Source: Thiomicrorhabdus sp965603495
GTDB taxonomy: Bacteria; Pseudomonadota; Gammaproteobacteria; Thiomicrospirales; Thiomicrospiraceae
Reading direction: 5' to 3'
Length of the DNA stretch: 64,000 nucleotides
NCBI GenBank assembly: GCA_965603495.1
Contig: CBFDDF010000003.1
Coordinates: 1 to 64,000 of the forward strand
Shown: positions 1 through 8,700 of the stretch, in pieces
Numbering within the stretch: position 1 is the stretch's first letter
How the letters are laid out: each line of letters opens with the position of its first letter
Position numbers and translations under genes: made by a program
Notes under the pieces: generated by a model
Told to the model about the DNA's origin: nothing
What the model saw: the letters and a program-made list of their open reading frames with translations, nothing else
Database searches by the model: none

Positions 1-54
1 CAGTTTCAGCAGTTTCAGCAGTTTCAGCAGTTTCAGCAGTTTCAGCAGTTTCAG
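1..54. repeat. 9-bp tandem repeat (cagtttcag)n
   Basis: Six perfect copies of cagtttcag run from the window edge to position 54 and continue leftward out of view. On the minus strand they encode Ala-Glu-Thr repeats at the C terminus of the DUF4389-like protein. Nine is a multiple of three, so copy-number change would alter tail length without a frameshift. Confidence 0.95.
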
Positions 55-337
55 CTACTTCTGTTGCTTCAGGCCATTCTCCCATGGGATAAGGATGTAC
101 TTCACTGTTGTAAGTTAAGAACAGCATAATTTCATATTGGTATAGGCTTAAGCTTTTACCAAATTTAACCAATTTTTCATTGGTTTCTGCGGTAAACAGT
201 ACCGTTAAAAACTGAACCAGTATCACGACAAACGAAACAAACTTCGCGACGCCCAATAAGACCATGAATATCAGCATATACAAGCCACGCATCCACACGC
301 TTTTATCTTTGTAAGATTTTACGGTTTCATCTTTCAT
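1..337 (-). CDS. DUF4389-like membrane protein with (Ala-Glu-Thr)n tail, 3' end off the window
   Basis: Read leftward from ATG at 335-337 with GGAAC just upstream; the reading frame is open to the window edge, so the C terminus is missing. The protein has a short charged N terminus (MKDETVKSYKDK), a hydrophobic stretch at about residues 17-45, then a conserved-looking block ending in LSLYQYEIMLFLTYNSEVHPYPMG. This matches my memory of DUF4389 proteins, whose role is unknown. After about residue 90 the sequence becomes a run of Ala-Glu-Thr triplets encoded by a perfect 9-bp tandem repeat. Its promoter belongs to a three-member promoter family in this window. The family name is recalled, not searched. 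Confidence 0.7.
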   Translation of the reverse strand, partial: MKDETVKSYKDKSVWMRGLYMLIFMVLLGVAKFVSFVVILVQFLTVLFTAETNEKLVKFGKSLSLYQYEIMLFLTYNSEVHPYPMGEWPEATEVAETAETAETAETAETAET

Positions 338-405
338 GTTACGTTCCTTTTTTTAAGTGATTTAATCATTATTTTTTTAATTTTTTGGATACTTTGGTGC
401 CATTA

Positions 406-433
406 ATTTTACAGATAAATACGTAAAAGAAAA
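406..433 (-). promoter_or_regulatory. promoter with embedded dyad operator, copy 1 of 3
   Basis: On the minus strand: -35-like TTTTCT (428-433), a 16-nt spacer TTTACGTATTTATCTG (412-427) and -10 TAAAAT (406-411), about 70 bp before the DUF4389 start. The spacer aligns closely with those at 2918-2933 and 34420-34435. It overlaps a dyad of the form TACnnATTTATnnGTA. Promoter and operator function are inferred from the three-way match. Confidence 0.6.
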
Positions 434-449
434 GCTGCCATTTCTAAAC

Positions 450-465
450 TGACCAGGCCTGGTCA
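450..465. repeat. ACCAGGCCTGGT palindrome, copy 1
   Basis: Exact core at 452-463, symmetric as TGACCAGGCCTGGTCA over 16 bp. It lies between divergent genes (starts at 337 and 660), upstream of the minus-strand promoter at 406-433, so this copy is not in a gene-end position. Confidence 0.95.
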
Positions 466-659
466 ATTTGTGTCAGGCTATTTAAAATAGTATTGCAAAC
501 TTCCTAGATAAGAATCTTTTTTCCATATCAATTTTGCTCGGGCAGATATAAAAACTTTCATCGAATTATCTCTATAAATATCCCTATAATCATTCATGAA
601 AACCATTTCACATAAGTAATAATAAATCCATTATAAGCATAATTTAAGGAGAAGGATGT

Positions 660-1049
660 ATGAGAAAAATAACCATAGTGATGGTCGGTCTAGGCCGTAT
701 TGGTGGCAAATTTTATGAGCAATTCACCAATATGAATCCAGAGCATGTCGAGATTATCGGTATCAGCGAGCCAAATGTGGATAATCCTTTACTTGAAGAT
801 GCACTCGTGCGCGGTATTCCAAACTTTCCTGACTTTGAAGACGCGCTCCAAAAATTCGGCTCGCACATTGATATCATTATGGATACTTCAAATCGTCCGG
901 AGATAAAACAAGCGCTGCGCCAGCAACTGCAAGCAACTGAAAACCACCATACCGTGGTTGTGCCGATGGTAGTCGATTACTTAATGTGGTATTTGCTTCC
1001 AGGTGCGGAAGACATTCCACAAGCACACCATGAAAACATCGGTTACTAA
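660..1049 (+). CDS. orphan Rossmann-fold NAD(P)-binding domain protein
   Basis: ATG start with a strong ribosome binding site (AAGGAGAAGG). The 129-residue protein opens with a beta strand and the dinucleotide-binding motif GLGRIGG (residues 10-16), followed by predicted alternating strands and helices (VEIIGISEP, IDIIMDTSN). This resembles the NAD-binding half of homoserine dehydrogenase or GFO/IDH enzymes, but no catalytic or dimerisation domain follows, so it is about a third of a normal enzyme. The last 20 residues (LLPGAEDIPQAHHENIGY) look like a natural end. It stands alone between a divergent gene and a convergent diguanylate cyclase. Function unknown; a redox-sensing or regulatory role is only a guess. 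Confidence 0.75.
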   Translation: MRKITIVMVGLGRIGGKFYEQFTNMNPEHVEIIGISEPNVDNPLLEDALVRGIPNFPDFEDALQKFGSHIDIIMDTSNRPEIKQALRQQLQATENHHTVVVPMVVDYLMWYLLPGAEDIPQAHHENIGY

Positions 1050-1167
1050 ACAGATATCAGGGGGGGTGTGTTTATTGCTAAGAGGCGTCACTAAAAAATA
1101 CAGTCTATCGCTTCTAAAGCACTTCTGTCGTTACCAGTTTTCTGGATAACGACACTTTAAACTACCT

Positions 1168-2046
1168 TTAAAACTGATAGGTGCCACGACCACCCTGCTT
1201 GGCTTTGTACATCGCCGCATCGCCCGTTGCAAGCAAGCCATCCATAGTCGAACCATCCTCAGGGTAAGTCGCAATCCCAAGACTACAACTGACTTTAATC
1301 TCTTCATCATTAATTAAAAAAACTCTTTCGAGTTCTTTAAGAATCATTTCTGCCATCGCCGCTATGTCATTTTTTTCAGATGTATTTTCCAGTAGAAATA
1401 CAAACTCATCTCCGCCAATCCTGGCAAACGTGTCTGACTGGCGAATCAATAAGGTAAGACGTGAAGCTACCTCTTTCAGAAGTTGGTCGCCAAAGGCGTG
1501 ACCTTTGGTATCGTTGATGATTTTGAACCTATCCAAGTCCATATACAGCAGTGTAAACTCGCTTTTGTTTCTTTCGCACTGGGCGATTAAATGCTCCAGT
1601 CGGTCAAGCAATAAATAACGATTCGGAATTTCCGTCAATTGATCATAATGCGCAAGGTTCTGCAGACGTTCCTCTTCTTCTTTTCGTTCGGTAATATCGC
1701 GGTTAATGCCCAAGGCACCGACCATCTGATTTTCTTCATCCAAAATGGGAACGCACATCGATTCAATCCAGCCAATATCACCGTCTTTGTGTAGCATTCG
1801 AACCTCTCCAGACCATTTCCCCATTTTTTCAACCGAAGCAATGACTTCGGCCGTGATATGGTCAATGTCCTCAGGAACATGCAACATGCTCACCGTCTGT
1901 CCAATCGCTTCTTCTTTACTGTAGCCATACAGCGCTTCAGAACCTTTGTTCCAGTCGGTAATAATCCCTTGAATATCAGTGACCACCACTGCATCAAAAA
2001 GGTAATCAAACGCTTTCGCTCGTTGCTTGAGTATATTCAAATCCAT
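1168..2046 (-). CDS. PAS-GGDEF diguanylate cyclase
   Basis: A 292-residue cytoplasmic signalling protein. Residues about 10-125 form a PAS sensor domain with a PAC-type end (GALGINRDITERKEEEERL), and about 130-290 a GGDEF domain. The active-site motif is intact (RIGGDEFVF), and an RxxD inhibitory site (RQSD) lies five residues upstream, so it should make cyclic di-GMP from two GTP with product inhibition. There is no membrane segment or signal peptide, so the PAS domain probably senses a cytoplasmic signal. ATG start at 2044-2046 with AGGG upstream on the minus strand. It is monocistronic by spacing and converges with the Rossmann gene. Confidence 0.93.
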   Translation of the reverse strand: MDLNILKQRAKAFDYLFDAVVVTDIQGIITDWNKGSEALYGYSKEEAIGQTVSMLHVPEDIDHITAEVIASVEKMGKWSGEVRMLHKDGDIGWIESMCVPILDEENQMVGALGINRDITERKEEEERLQNLAHYDQLTEIPNRYLLLDRLEHLIAQCERNKSEFTLLYMDLDRFKIINDTKGHAFGDQLLKEVASRLTLLIRQSDTFARIGGDEFVFLLENTSEKNDIAAMAEMILKELERVFLINDEEIKVSCSLGIATYPEDGSTMDGLLATGDAAMYKAKQGGRGTYQF

Positions 2047-2305
2047 ACCATCACCCTATTGAAGATCTAACATGAGAATTAAGCAGCTCTGCGCAAACAA
2101 AATCGAGTTTGAATGAGTTATTATATTTTTCACCTAAGTATATGCCAACAATGGCTAAAGTGAAGCCTCTTGTTATTCATATTGAAGTCATATACTAAGT
2201 TGATTTCTAAAATCCTGGCCAATTGTTTCAGTGTAAAATATAACCTTATCATTAAACTATATCACCTTCAGACGAAGGATATTGAATGCCTAGTTATGTT
2301 TGACT

Positions 2306-2815
2306 TCATTCAATTTCCGACACAGCGACCATGTAATTTTTACCGTAAAATTTAGCGCACTTCGGGCATGTTGTATAGAAAAAATAGGTTTTATTCACTT
2401 GTTTGCCTTTACTTCTCACAAACGCATCCATTTCTTTTTCCCATTTGGGCGCGTCTTTATAGGGGCCCTCAAAAACTTTCGTTAAATAATCTCCCGTCAT
2501 ATACACCATTTCCTGACCAGGAACTTCCTTAGTGACTGAGAAATAATGTTCTCCCGTCCATGGACTCGGGTCATATGATAAGACAATAAAATTATTTTCA
2601 TCATGTGCATTTGCATTTTCTATCGCATGAAATGTTTTTGGATACACCGCCCCCATATTGATAGGAATATGAAAAATACTTCTGGTCTTGGCTTTAACGA
2701 ACAGCTTATCTTTAAAATGGAGCGCTTGTTCATCCCATCCTTCTGGATTAAATCTAGGACAACAGTTTGTAGGATTGTCACTCATATCGTATTTAGGTAA
2801 AGCATTAATTTCCAT
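2306..2815 (-). CDS. conserved CPKC-motif protein of unknown function
   Basis: A 169-residue protein from ATG at 2813-2815 with a good site (AAGGAGAG). It has an N-terminal Cys pair (NCCPRF), a central region (SPWTGEHYFSVTKEVPGQEMVYMTGDYLTKVFEGPY) and a C-terminal CPKCAK motif (about 149-154) set in YFFYTTCPKCAKFYGKNY. I recall this pattern from a widespread family often auto-named 'hydrolase' without evidence. The CxxC could bind zinc or be redox active. No signal peptide is seen. The gene has its own promoter carrying the shared TACnnA..TnnGTA dyad, suggesting common control with the DUF4389 and DUF302 genes. Confidence 0.8.
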   Translation of the reverse strand: MEINALPKYDMSDNPTNCCPRFNPEGWDEQALHFKDKLFVKAKTRSIFHIPINMGAVYPKTFHAIENANAHDENNFIVLSYDPSPWTGEHYFSVTKEVPGQEMVYMTGDYLTKVFEGPYKDAPKWEKEMDAFVRSKGKQVNKTYFFYTTCPKCAKFYGKNYMVAVSEIE

Positions 2816-2911
2816 TCTTACTCTCCTTAGCGTTCCTCAGTGAAATTTCAATAAAAACGATTAAATTTCTGTATGAAAAATGGGATACAAACCACCTCTT
2901 TTACAACTTTG

Positions 2912-2939
2912 AGTATACGGATAAATAGGTAAAATAAAA
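2912..2939 (-). promoter_or_regulatory. promoter with embedded dyad operator, copy 2 of 3
   Basis: On the minus strand: -35-like TTTTAT (2934-2939), 16-nt spacer TTTACCTATTTATCCG (2918-2933), -10 TATACT (2912-2917), about 97 bp before the CPKC gene start. The region aligns with copy 1 all the way from the -10 to the palindrome, so promoter and palindrome are conserved together here. Confidence 0.6.
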
Positions 2940-2952
2940 GTTCGGCCATTAT

Positions 2953-2976
2953 AAAGTGACCAGGCCTGGTCACTTT
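2953..2976. repeat. ACCAGGCCTGGT palindrome, copy 2
   Basis: Perfect 24-bp dyad, AAAGTGACCAGG followed by its reverse complement, core 2959-2970. It lies about 40 bp beyond the CPKC promoter and about 240 bp beyond the stop of the Met/Gly-repeat gene. Confidence 0.95.
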
Positions 2977-3217
2977 AGTTTTAAGACGAGTTTAACTCTC
3001 AAACCGTCACCCAAATGACTCCCGCACTACAAATCTAGCCTGTCTGCACACCCTAATTTTAAGTTCGGTTAAAAAGGTTTACCTTAAGAAACTTTATCAC
3101 TATATGAGGAATTATAAAGAGGCTTGTTTGAAAGCGTGATGAGCCCACTACATTGGTAGAAGACCCATCTGATTGAGAGAAATTTTAGGTTGATTGGAAC
3201 TCGTTGTACACTAAGAC

Positions 3218-4009
3218 TTAGTCGCCCATCATGCCTCGGGGAAACCCACGACGCAGCTGTTTTTTCTGTTCTTCGTTCAGGAGGCTTTCCATTTTATTTT
3301 CCATGTTTACACGTCCCTCCAGAGCCTGTTGATGAAGTTCAGAAATTCTACCGTAGGCTTTACCGATGACGACTGGATCGCGTTTATCCGCATTCGATAA
3401 ATCCTCCATATTCTCCTGCTCTTGCCATATTTGGCGCATCAGCGCACGCTGGTTTTTCATGGTTTCGGTCTGAATTTTCTCAAACTGTTTAATTTGTGCG
3501 TCATTCAGGTCGAGCATACCCATGGCGTAAACACCCCTCCTACCATAACCGGACATCATGCCATGCCCCATGCCGTAACCAGGCCCCATGCCGTAACCAG
3601 GACCCATACCACGGCCATACCCCATACCGTAACCAGGTCCCATACCGTAACCAGGTCCCATACCGTAACCAGGTCCCATACCGTGGCCAGGCCCTATGCC
3701 GTAGCCAGGACCCATACCGTAACCAGAACCCATACCACGGCCATACCCCATGCCGTAGCCAGGTCCCATACCGTAACCAGGTCCCATACCGTGGCCATAT
3801 CCCATGCCGTAACCAGGTCCCATACCGTAACCAGGTCCCATACCGTGGCCATACCCCATGCCGTAGCCAGGTCCCATACCGTAACCTGGGCCAGAGCCTG
3901 ACATCATTTTTTGCTGATAAGGCATAGCGGATTCATCTGCTAAGACAGGCGAAAGACTGACCATGCTAACGATCGAAGAGATCAGCATTGTTTTCATAAA
4001 ATTTTTCAT
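3218..4009 (-). CDS. exported Met/Gly/Tyr-repeat protein with Spy/ZraP-like C-terminal helix domain
   Basis: A 263-residue protein from ATG at 4007-4009 (site AAGGAG). Residues 1-24 are a Sec signal peptide (LSPVLA/DE). Residues about 36-160 are an imperfect repeat of GPGYGMG and GYGHGMG units, rich in Met, Tyr, Gly and some His. Residues about 165-263 are helical and polar (LDLNDAQIKQFEKIQTETMKNQRALMRQIWQEQENM ... LLNEEQKKQLRRG), like the LTxxQ-type helices of Spy, CpxP and ZraP periplasmic proteins. Met/His density suggests copper or other soft-metal binding, but that is inference. Short repeats make the length prone to change. Another exported helical protein lies upstream on the same strand at 4836-5456. 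Confidence 0.85.
   Translation of the reverse strand: MKNFMKTMLISSIVSMVSLSPVLADESAMPYQQKMMSGSGPGYGMGPGYGMGYGHGMGPGYGMGPGYGMGYGHGMGPGYGMGPGYGMGYGRGMGSGYGMGPGYGIGPGHGMGPGYGMGPGYGMGPGYGMGYGRGMGPGYGMGPGYGMGHGMMSGYGRRGVYAMGMLDLNDAQIKQFEKIQTETMKNQRALMRQIWQEQENMEDLSNADKRDPVVIGKAYGRISELHQQALEGRVNMENKMESLLNEEQKKQLRRGFPRGMMGD
3545..3896. repeat. degenerate tandem repeat inside the Met/Gly-rich gene
   Basis: Alternating 18-24 bp units of the type ccataccgtaaccaggtc and ccgtggccatacccc encode GPGYGM and GYGHGM on the minus strand. Third-position differences between units show it is not a recent expansion. Confidence 0.9.
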
Positions 4010-4835
4010 TTGAAACTCCTTATTGATTGCTTTGTAAATTCAAAACAACGAAATCACCTAAAAGGCTGACTTCTTCAAGCTTGCCTAAAATAAATTTCAT
4101 TAAGCTGGAGATGATACTTTCCTGAAATATCTTCAAGTAAACATGCATTATCAGATAGAAAATTTGTGGACAATATTTGATAGCATTCAAAATAGTAATA
4201 GCCTGTTATCTTTATATTCACAAGCTGTGAACTAAGCAATCTCAAAGTCCCTTAGACTCCGCCAAAAATGTATTTGTAATACGTTTAATATCACTCATCA
4301 CCTCAACTACCTAATTGATATTGAACTCTCTTCCCCCCTATGTCAAAATTACTTAGCGCTATATTATGATTATATCGGTTTACGGAAATTGCTCACTAAC
4401 ATGGGACATGACCCTGCTATGGCGACAACATTCGCCTTATTGTTTTCTGATGATATAAATCTATCCATCTTTGAAAATAGCTTCCCAAAAAATGTCTGAT
4501 TTATCTCGTAGGCGTCCATAAATACTTAGACTTTATCCATATAGTAGATTTTAAGAAATCACAAACCAAGCGTTAAGCAAATGGATGCCAGACCCGGATT
4601 GATAGCAATGCCAGAAAAAAGCCATTCAATAAATGCAAGCTGAAAATGTTTATGAAAAAGTGAAGCAATTAGGTTTTAATCACTGAAAGAGATATTTAGC
4701 AGGAGAAGGCAAGAATACTACTCTGTACCTTTGTAAGGGAGGATTTAAGGTCTTCTTAACACTCAAACACTTCTAGAGAATTGTATCGCTGAAAGTGTTT
4801 GAGTTGGCCTGTAGCAGACCGATCAAGTCACAGGA
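4010..4835. other. 826-bp gene-free region
   Basis: No ORF of useful length on either strand. A 12-bp perfect inverted repeat, ACTCAAACACTT at 4761-4772 and its complement at 4793-4804 with a 20-nt gap, lies just beyond the stop of the gene at 4836-5456. It could end that transcript, although no T-tract follows. Between about 4560 and 4750 the plus strand has short stop-interrupted stretches that read like protein and may be decayed coding sequence; I cannot assign them. Confidence 0.6.
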
Positions 4836-5456
4836 TTACATAGTCGCCATTTTCTGACGCAGTTCCATAAACTTTTTCGATTTGGTTTCCATCTGAGCCA
4901 TTAAATCTTTTGTTTTTGGGTCGATGGCCATCATCTTCGCTTCAACATCCTTTTTCAGCGACAGAGACATTTTTTGCACTTCAGGATTCTGGAAAGCCTT
5001 TTGCTGGCGTTGCTGGAAATCCTGGTCACGTTGGCGAAAGCTCAACACTTCTGCTTGAGTCGGTTTAATTTTACCGTCTTGATACTTGCTTGCAATAGAT
5101 TGCAAATCTTGCACTTCCTTCGCTGCGTTATAGTCCTTAGTAGACATGTTCTTAAATACTGTGGCTTGCAGTTTTTGACGCTGCTTCACGAATGACGGAT
5201 TTTTTTCAAACGCCTGTTGTTGGATACCTTGTAAAGTGCGTTGCGTAGCTTGCAACTCTTGTTGAAGAATCTTCAGCTCTGTTAACATCGCTTGTTGCTC
5301 AGGATTCAGCTGTTGTGGCGGCTGCTGGCTATGTGGCATAGTATTAGCACTTGGCGTGGGAGCTTCTGCCAATACCGAAGCGGATACAGCCACCCCCATG
5401 GAAAGAATTAAAGCAGATAATGCCGACTTAGATACACTCTTAAAACGAAACTTCAT
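4836..5456 (-). CDS. exported glutamine-rich helical protein, unknown function
   Basis: A 206-residue protein from ATG at 5454-5456 with an ideal AGGAGG site. Residues 1-31 are a signal peptide (ALILSMGVAVSASVLA/EA). A Pro/Gln-rich linker (about 32-52) is followed by a long, strongly helical region rich in Gln, Lys and Met with coiled-coil character (LTELKILQQELQATQRTLQGIQQQ ... MAQMETKSKKFMELRQKMATM). No enzyme motif is seen. It is probably periplasmic. Build and location resemble the neighbouring Spy-like protein, so a chaperone-like or metal-stress role is possible but unproven. Confidence 0.8.
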   Translation of the reverse strand: MKFRFKSVSKSALSALILSMGVAVSASVLAEAPTPSANTMPHSQQPPQQLNPEQQAMLTELKILQQELQATQRTLQGIQQQAFEKNPSFVKQRQKLQATVFKNMSTKDYNAAKEVQDLQSIASKYQDGKIKPTQAEVLSFRQRDQDFQQRQQKAFQNPEVQKMSLSLKKDVEAKMMAIDPKTKDLMAQMETKSKKFMELRQKMATM

Positions 5457-5798
5457 AAAACCTCCTAACTTTCAGTGGAAAAGCTTGTGCGAACCAAAGC
5501 AAAAACTCCTAATACATAGCTTGCCAATACCCATAATGGTTCATTTTTCATCCATGGAATATTTGCGGTTTCGCACAAAACCTAAAATCAATAAATTGAA
5601 TCAATCATTTAACTCCCCCAACAATACCGAAAGCCTGTAAAAAAAACAACAATATAGTCTGAAAACAACATGAAGCCACGTTAAATGATGGCAGGCACGA
5701 CAGGTCAGTCTTAATTTAGATTGATCTCATTTAAACCCTACCAGGCCTGGTCACTTTATTTCAGTTCTGTTTTTACAGGGCTATAAACTTGATTTATA
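5457..5798. other. intergenic region ending in the left direct repeat
   Basis: 342 bp without a supported gene. It carries the promoter region of the gene at 4836-5456 (not resolved) and, at 5738-5763, the left copy of the 26-bp direct repeat that brackets the YobI-like gene. Confidence 0.6.
5738..5763. repeat. left 26-bp direct repeat around the YobI-like gene (contains palindrome copy 3)
   Basis: Identical in all 26 bases to 9619-9644. It begins CTACCAGGCCTGGTCACTTT and continues ATTTCA. Core palindrome at 5740-5751, 48 bp beyond the YobI stop. The minus-strand sequence reproduces the end of hypF (GAAATAAAGTGA), although no hypF is here. Confidence 0.95.
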
Positions 5799-8700
5799 TC
5801 ATTTTGATTTACAATATACTTCTAACTTTCCATTTATCAGCTTAGGTACTGAAATAACATCAATTTCATGTAGTTTGTTTAAAAGAATATTGTTCTTCTG
5901 TAAATTTTCAAAAACCTGCTTTCCATTTTTATTTACAACTAACTTACGGTAACGTCCTCCTAACAATTCCAACAATTCAAGAATCTCTAGCTTCTGAAGG
6001 TAGCTTAACTGGGTATTCAAAATTGTAACCTTATCGTCTTGATTTAACTCATCATCAGAAAGAACTGACTTTAACAACGCACTATCTACCTGTAAGTTAT
6101 CTGAATTATCACAAAGCGTATAAACTAATTCATTGAAATGCTCCGCTAGGCTCTCCGTTAAATATGAACTTTCTACATTAATAAGCGCTATTTTTTCTGT
6201 AAGTGAAAAATAACTTGTTGAAAGAATGTGCGTTAGCTCTTCACCACTCAGTCCGTTCACTTCAAGTTCATAATAATTTTCAATAAACTTATCAAAATTG
6301 TCTCTAATAAATTGATTTTTAATATTAGGGTGATTTTCAGCTATTGCTTGATAGTTTTCTGTAGTAAAACTTAATTTTCTTTTATTGATTAATAAACGTA
6401 CTTTTTGTGAACTTAATCCTGAAACGTCCATTTTAATATGTGGCCAATAAACTGAATCTAAAAGATTTTCATAAACTAGGTCTTCAAGCTCATTGTTTTT
6501 AACAATTTCAAAAGTTAATTTTTTAACAAGGTCTTCGTTTTTCAAGGCTGGTGAAAGCTTTTGTTTAGATAATTTTTTTGAATTATCTAAGTCATTTAAA
6601 AAGGTGAACAAATAACCGTCGATTACCTCTTCATCCCCAAAAATATCCAGAACGTTACTCCATGATGGTTTTACTTTTTCTTTTAAAAGTAAAAATGGGA
6701 AAAACTTCTTAGGCAGAGTAGAAACATCTTCAAATTGAATTTCTTGTTTTTCAATAAGTAACTCAATATAGTCATCGGTAATTTCTTCCTGTGGTTTCTT
6801 CAATAATTGAATAAGGAATTCTTCAGGCTCTTGTTGCTGCTCTAATCTTAAATACACCTCATCAATATAAGCATGCCATTCATCTTCAATTCTGTGTTTT
6901 AAATGACTACATTCCGACTTAAAAATTGTCGATAGTTGTTTTGTCTCCAAATCTTGTTTTTTAAAGGTACCTGAACAAAAATTAGAACAAATTAAGTAAA
7001 TCATTTCTAACGTGAGCGCATAATTATTGTGATGATAAATCGATTCTAAAACAACCTTTTCAGCCGAATCCTTAACTGGATCAAGGCATTGAAACTTAAT
7101 CTCAAGTTCGTTCAAGACATCAAATAACTTTGATTTACTTTTTATTTTGTCTGCTAAAGTTAAAAAGTATTTCCTATTTTCAATACTCGCAAGCAAACTT
7201 CCAGTAGCATTCAAAGCTAGAATATCTTCTATTGAGGCATTTTCAAGAATGAGTACTAATAAGTCGTCTTTTTTGCTTAACTCAATTTTTGAGTTTTCGA
7301 TAGATTCCCAAAATTCACTCCATAACAAACATATATTTTGAATAAACTCATTTCTTAAGCTTGAGACCTCGACAAATTCAGAGACAAATTCGATCAAGGC
7401 TGTTTCTTCATTTATAGCAAGCGATTTGATTAACCTATAAAAACCAGACGATGGGGATTTAACATCCGTTCGTTTTAACATATAGTCTATTAAATCAATA
7501 TTAAGGACATATTTACTTTGAATATATTTGCCACTTAACTCCTCATAAACATTCTCTTTTTCATTCAATCCGTATGTTATGTCGTTAGACTTTTCATTTT
7601 TCACATCATGGACAAACTGTAAATCCCTTAAAGTCATTCCCCCTTCATGATGATAGGTTAAAAAGAAATTATAATTTTCATCAATATACCCACCCGAAAT
7701 CAAAAACTTGAGCAATTCATACTCATTAGTCTTTTCTTCTAAACTCCCATTCTTGTTAAGTTTAGTTTTAAATACATTGGCATGTTCTTCAGGGTATTCC
7801 TCTAATAAATCTTGAATCGTCATAGAACGAATATTTTCTATTTCTGACTCTATAGAACGTCTCTCTTTCTTTAATTCTCTTCTATTTGTTGTATGCTCTA
7901 ACTTTGCCAACCTAGAATGAAATTTTTCACGAATTAATTTAATCGGCTCTGATGAGATATTAATTTTAGTGAAATTTTCATATACCTGACCATTACTCCT
8001 AAAGCTACAGAGGTGATATTGATTCTGAAAAATCAAATCTTCAAAACCATCATGCTCTATCAAATCTTTAAATAAATATGTTTTATCAGCGGTAATTCCA
8101 TTAGCCGTCGGACCAAATTGAGTAGCTATTTCGGATAACGTGATTAACCTTAACTCCTTAATATTATTGAGTCGTTCATCAAAACTTTGATCTATTTTTG
8201 CATTGATAGTTTCAACTTCACCGCGTTTTAACTTAATTAAATCTAAAACAACTTTATTTTTAACCATAAGCGCATCAATAACAATGCCCTTACCTTTGTT
8301 TAGCTCCGCAAAATCTTTAGGATAAACATTTTTATATACGATGAAACCTAAGAGTTTTTCTGGTGTCAGAATGTTTTTATGACTTTTAAGCGGCTCTTGT
8401 AAATTTCTATAATACAAATGAAATTCATTTTTAATATTAATAATTGTTCGCATATCAGATACATAATGCGAAATGCGTTTTATGAACTCTGGCGAGATTT
8501 TAGACTCGAATGATGGGTATTTTTCAAAAAGCCCTTGCTTTAACATTTGTGCAGAGTTTGATTGATTTACATAAGGAATCACAGGGATAATAAAATCAAA
8601 AAATTTTGTACGCATCTCACTATTGTCAAACATATCGTCTTTTAATGCATAGACAAAATTAACAGGCTGAGTAATAGAAACATTTTTGTTTAATAAATGA

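Larger units (their letters stand above)
2816..3217. other. intergenic region with promoter and palindrome
   Basis: Gene-free 402 bp between two leftward genes. It holds the promoter of the CPKC gene (2912-2939) and the 24-bp palindrome at 2953-2976. From about 2980 to 3217 I see no ORF and no clear terminator for the upstream Met/Gly-repeat gene. Confidence 0.7.

Noticed and set aside
3422..3927. Two plus-strand frames opposite the Met/Gly-repeat gene
   Set aside because: They are the antisense reading of the repeat (Thr/His/Arg/Tyr-rich), with no ribosome sites; the minus-strand frame has a signal peptide and a domain.
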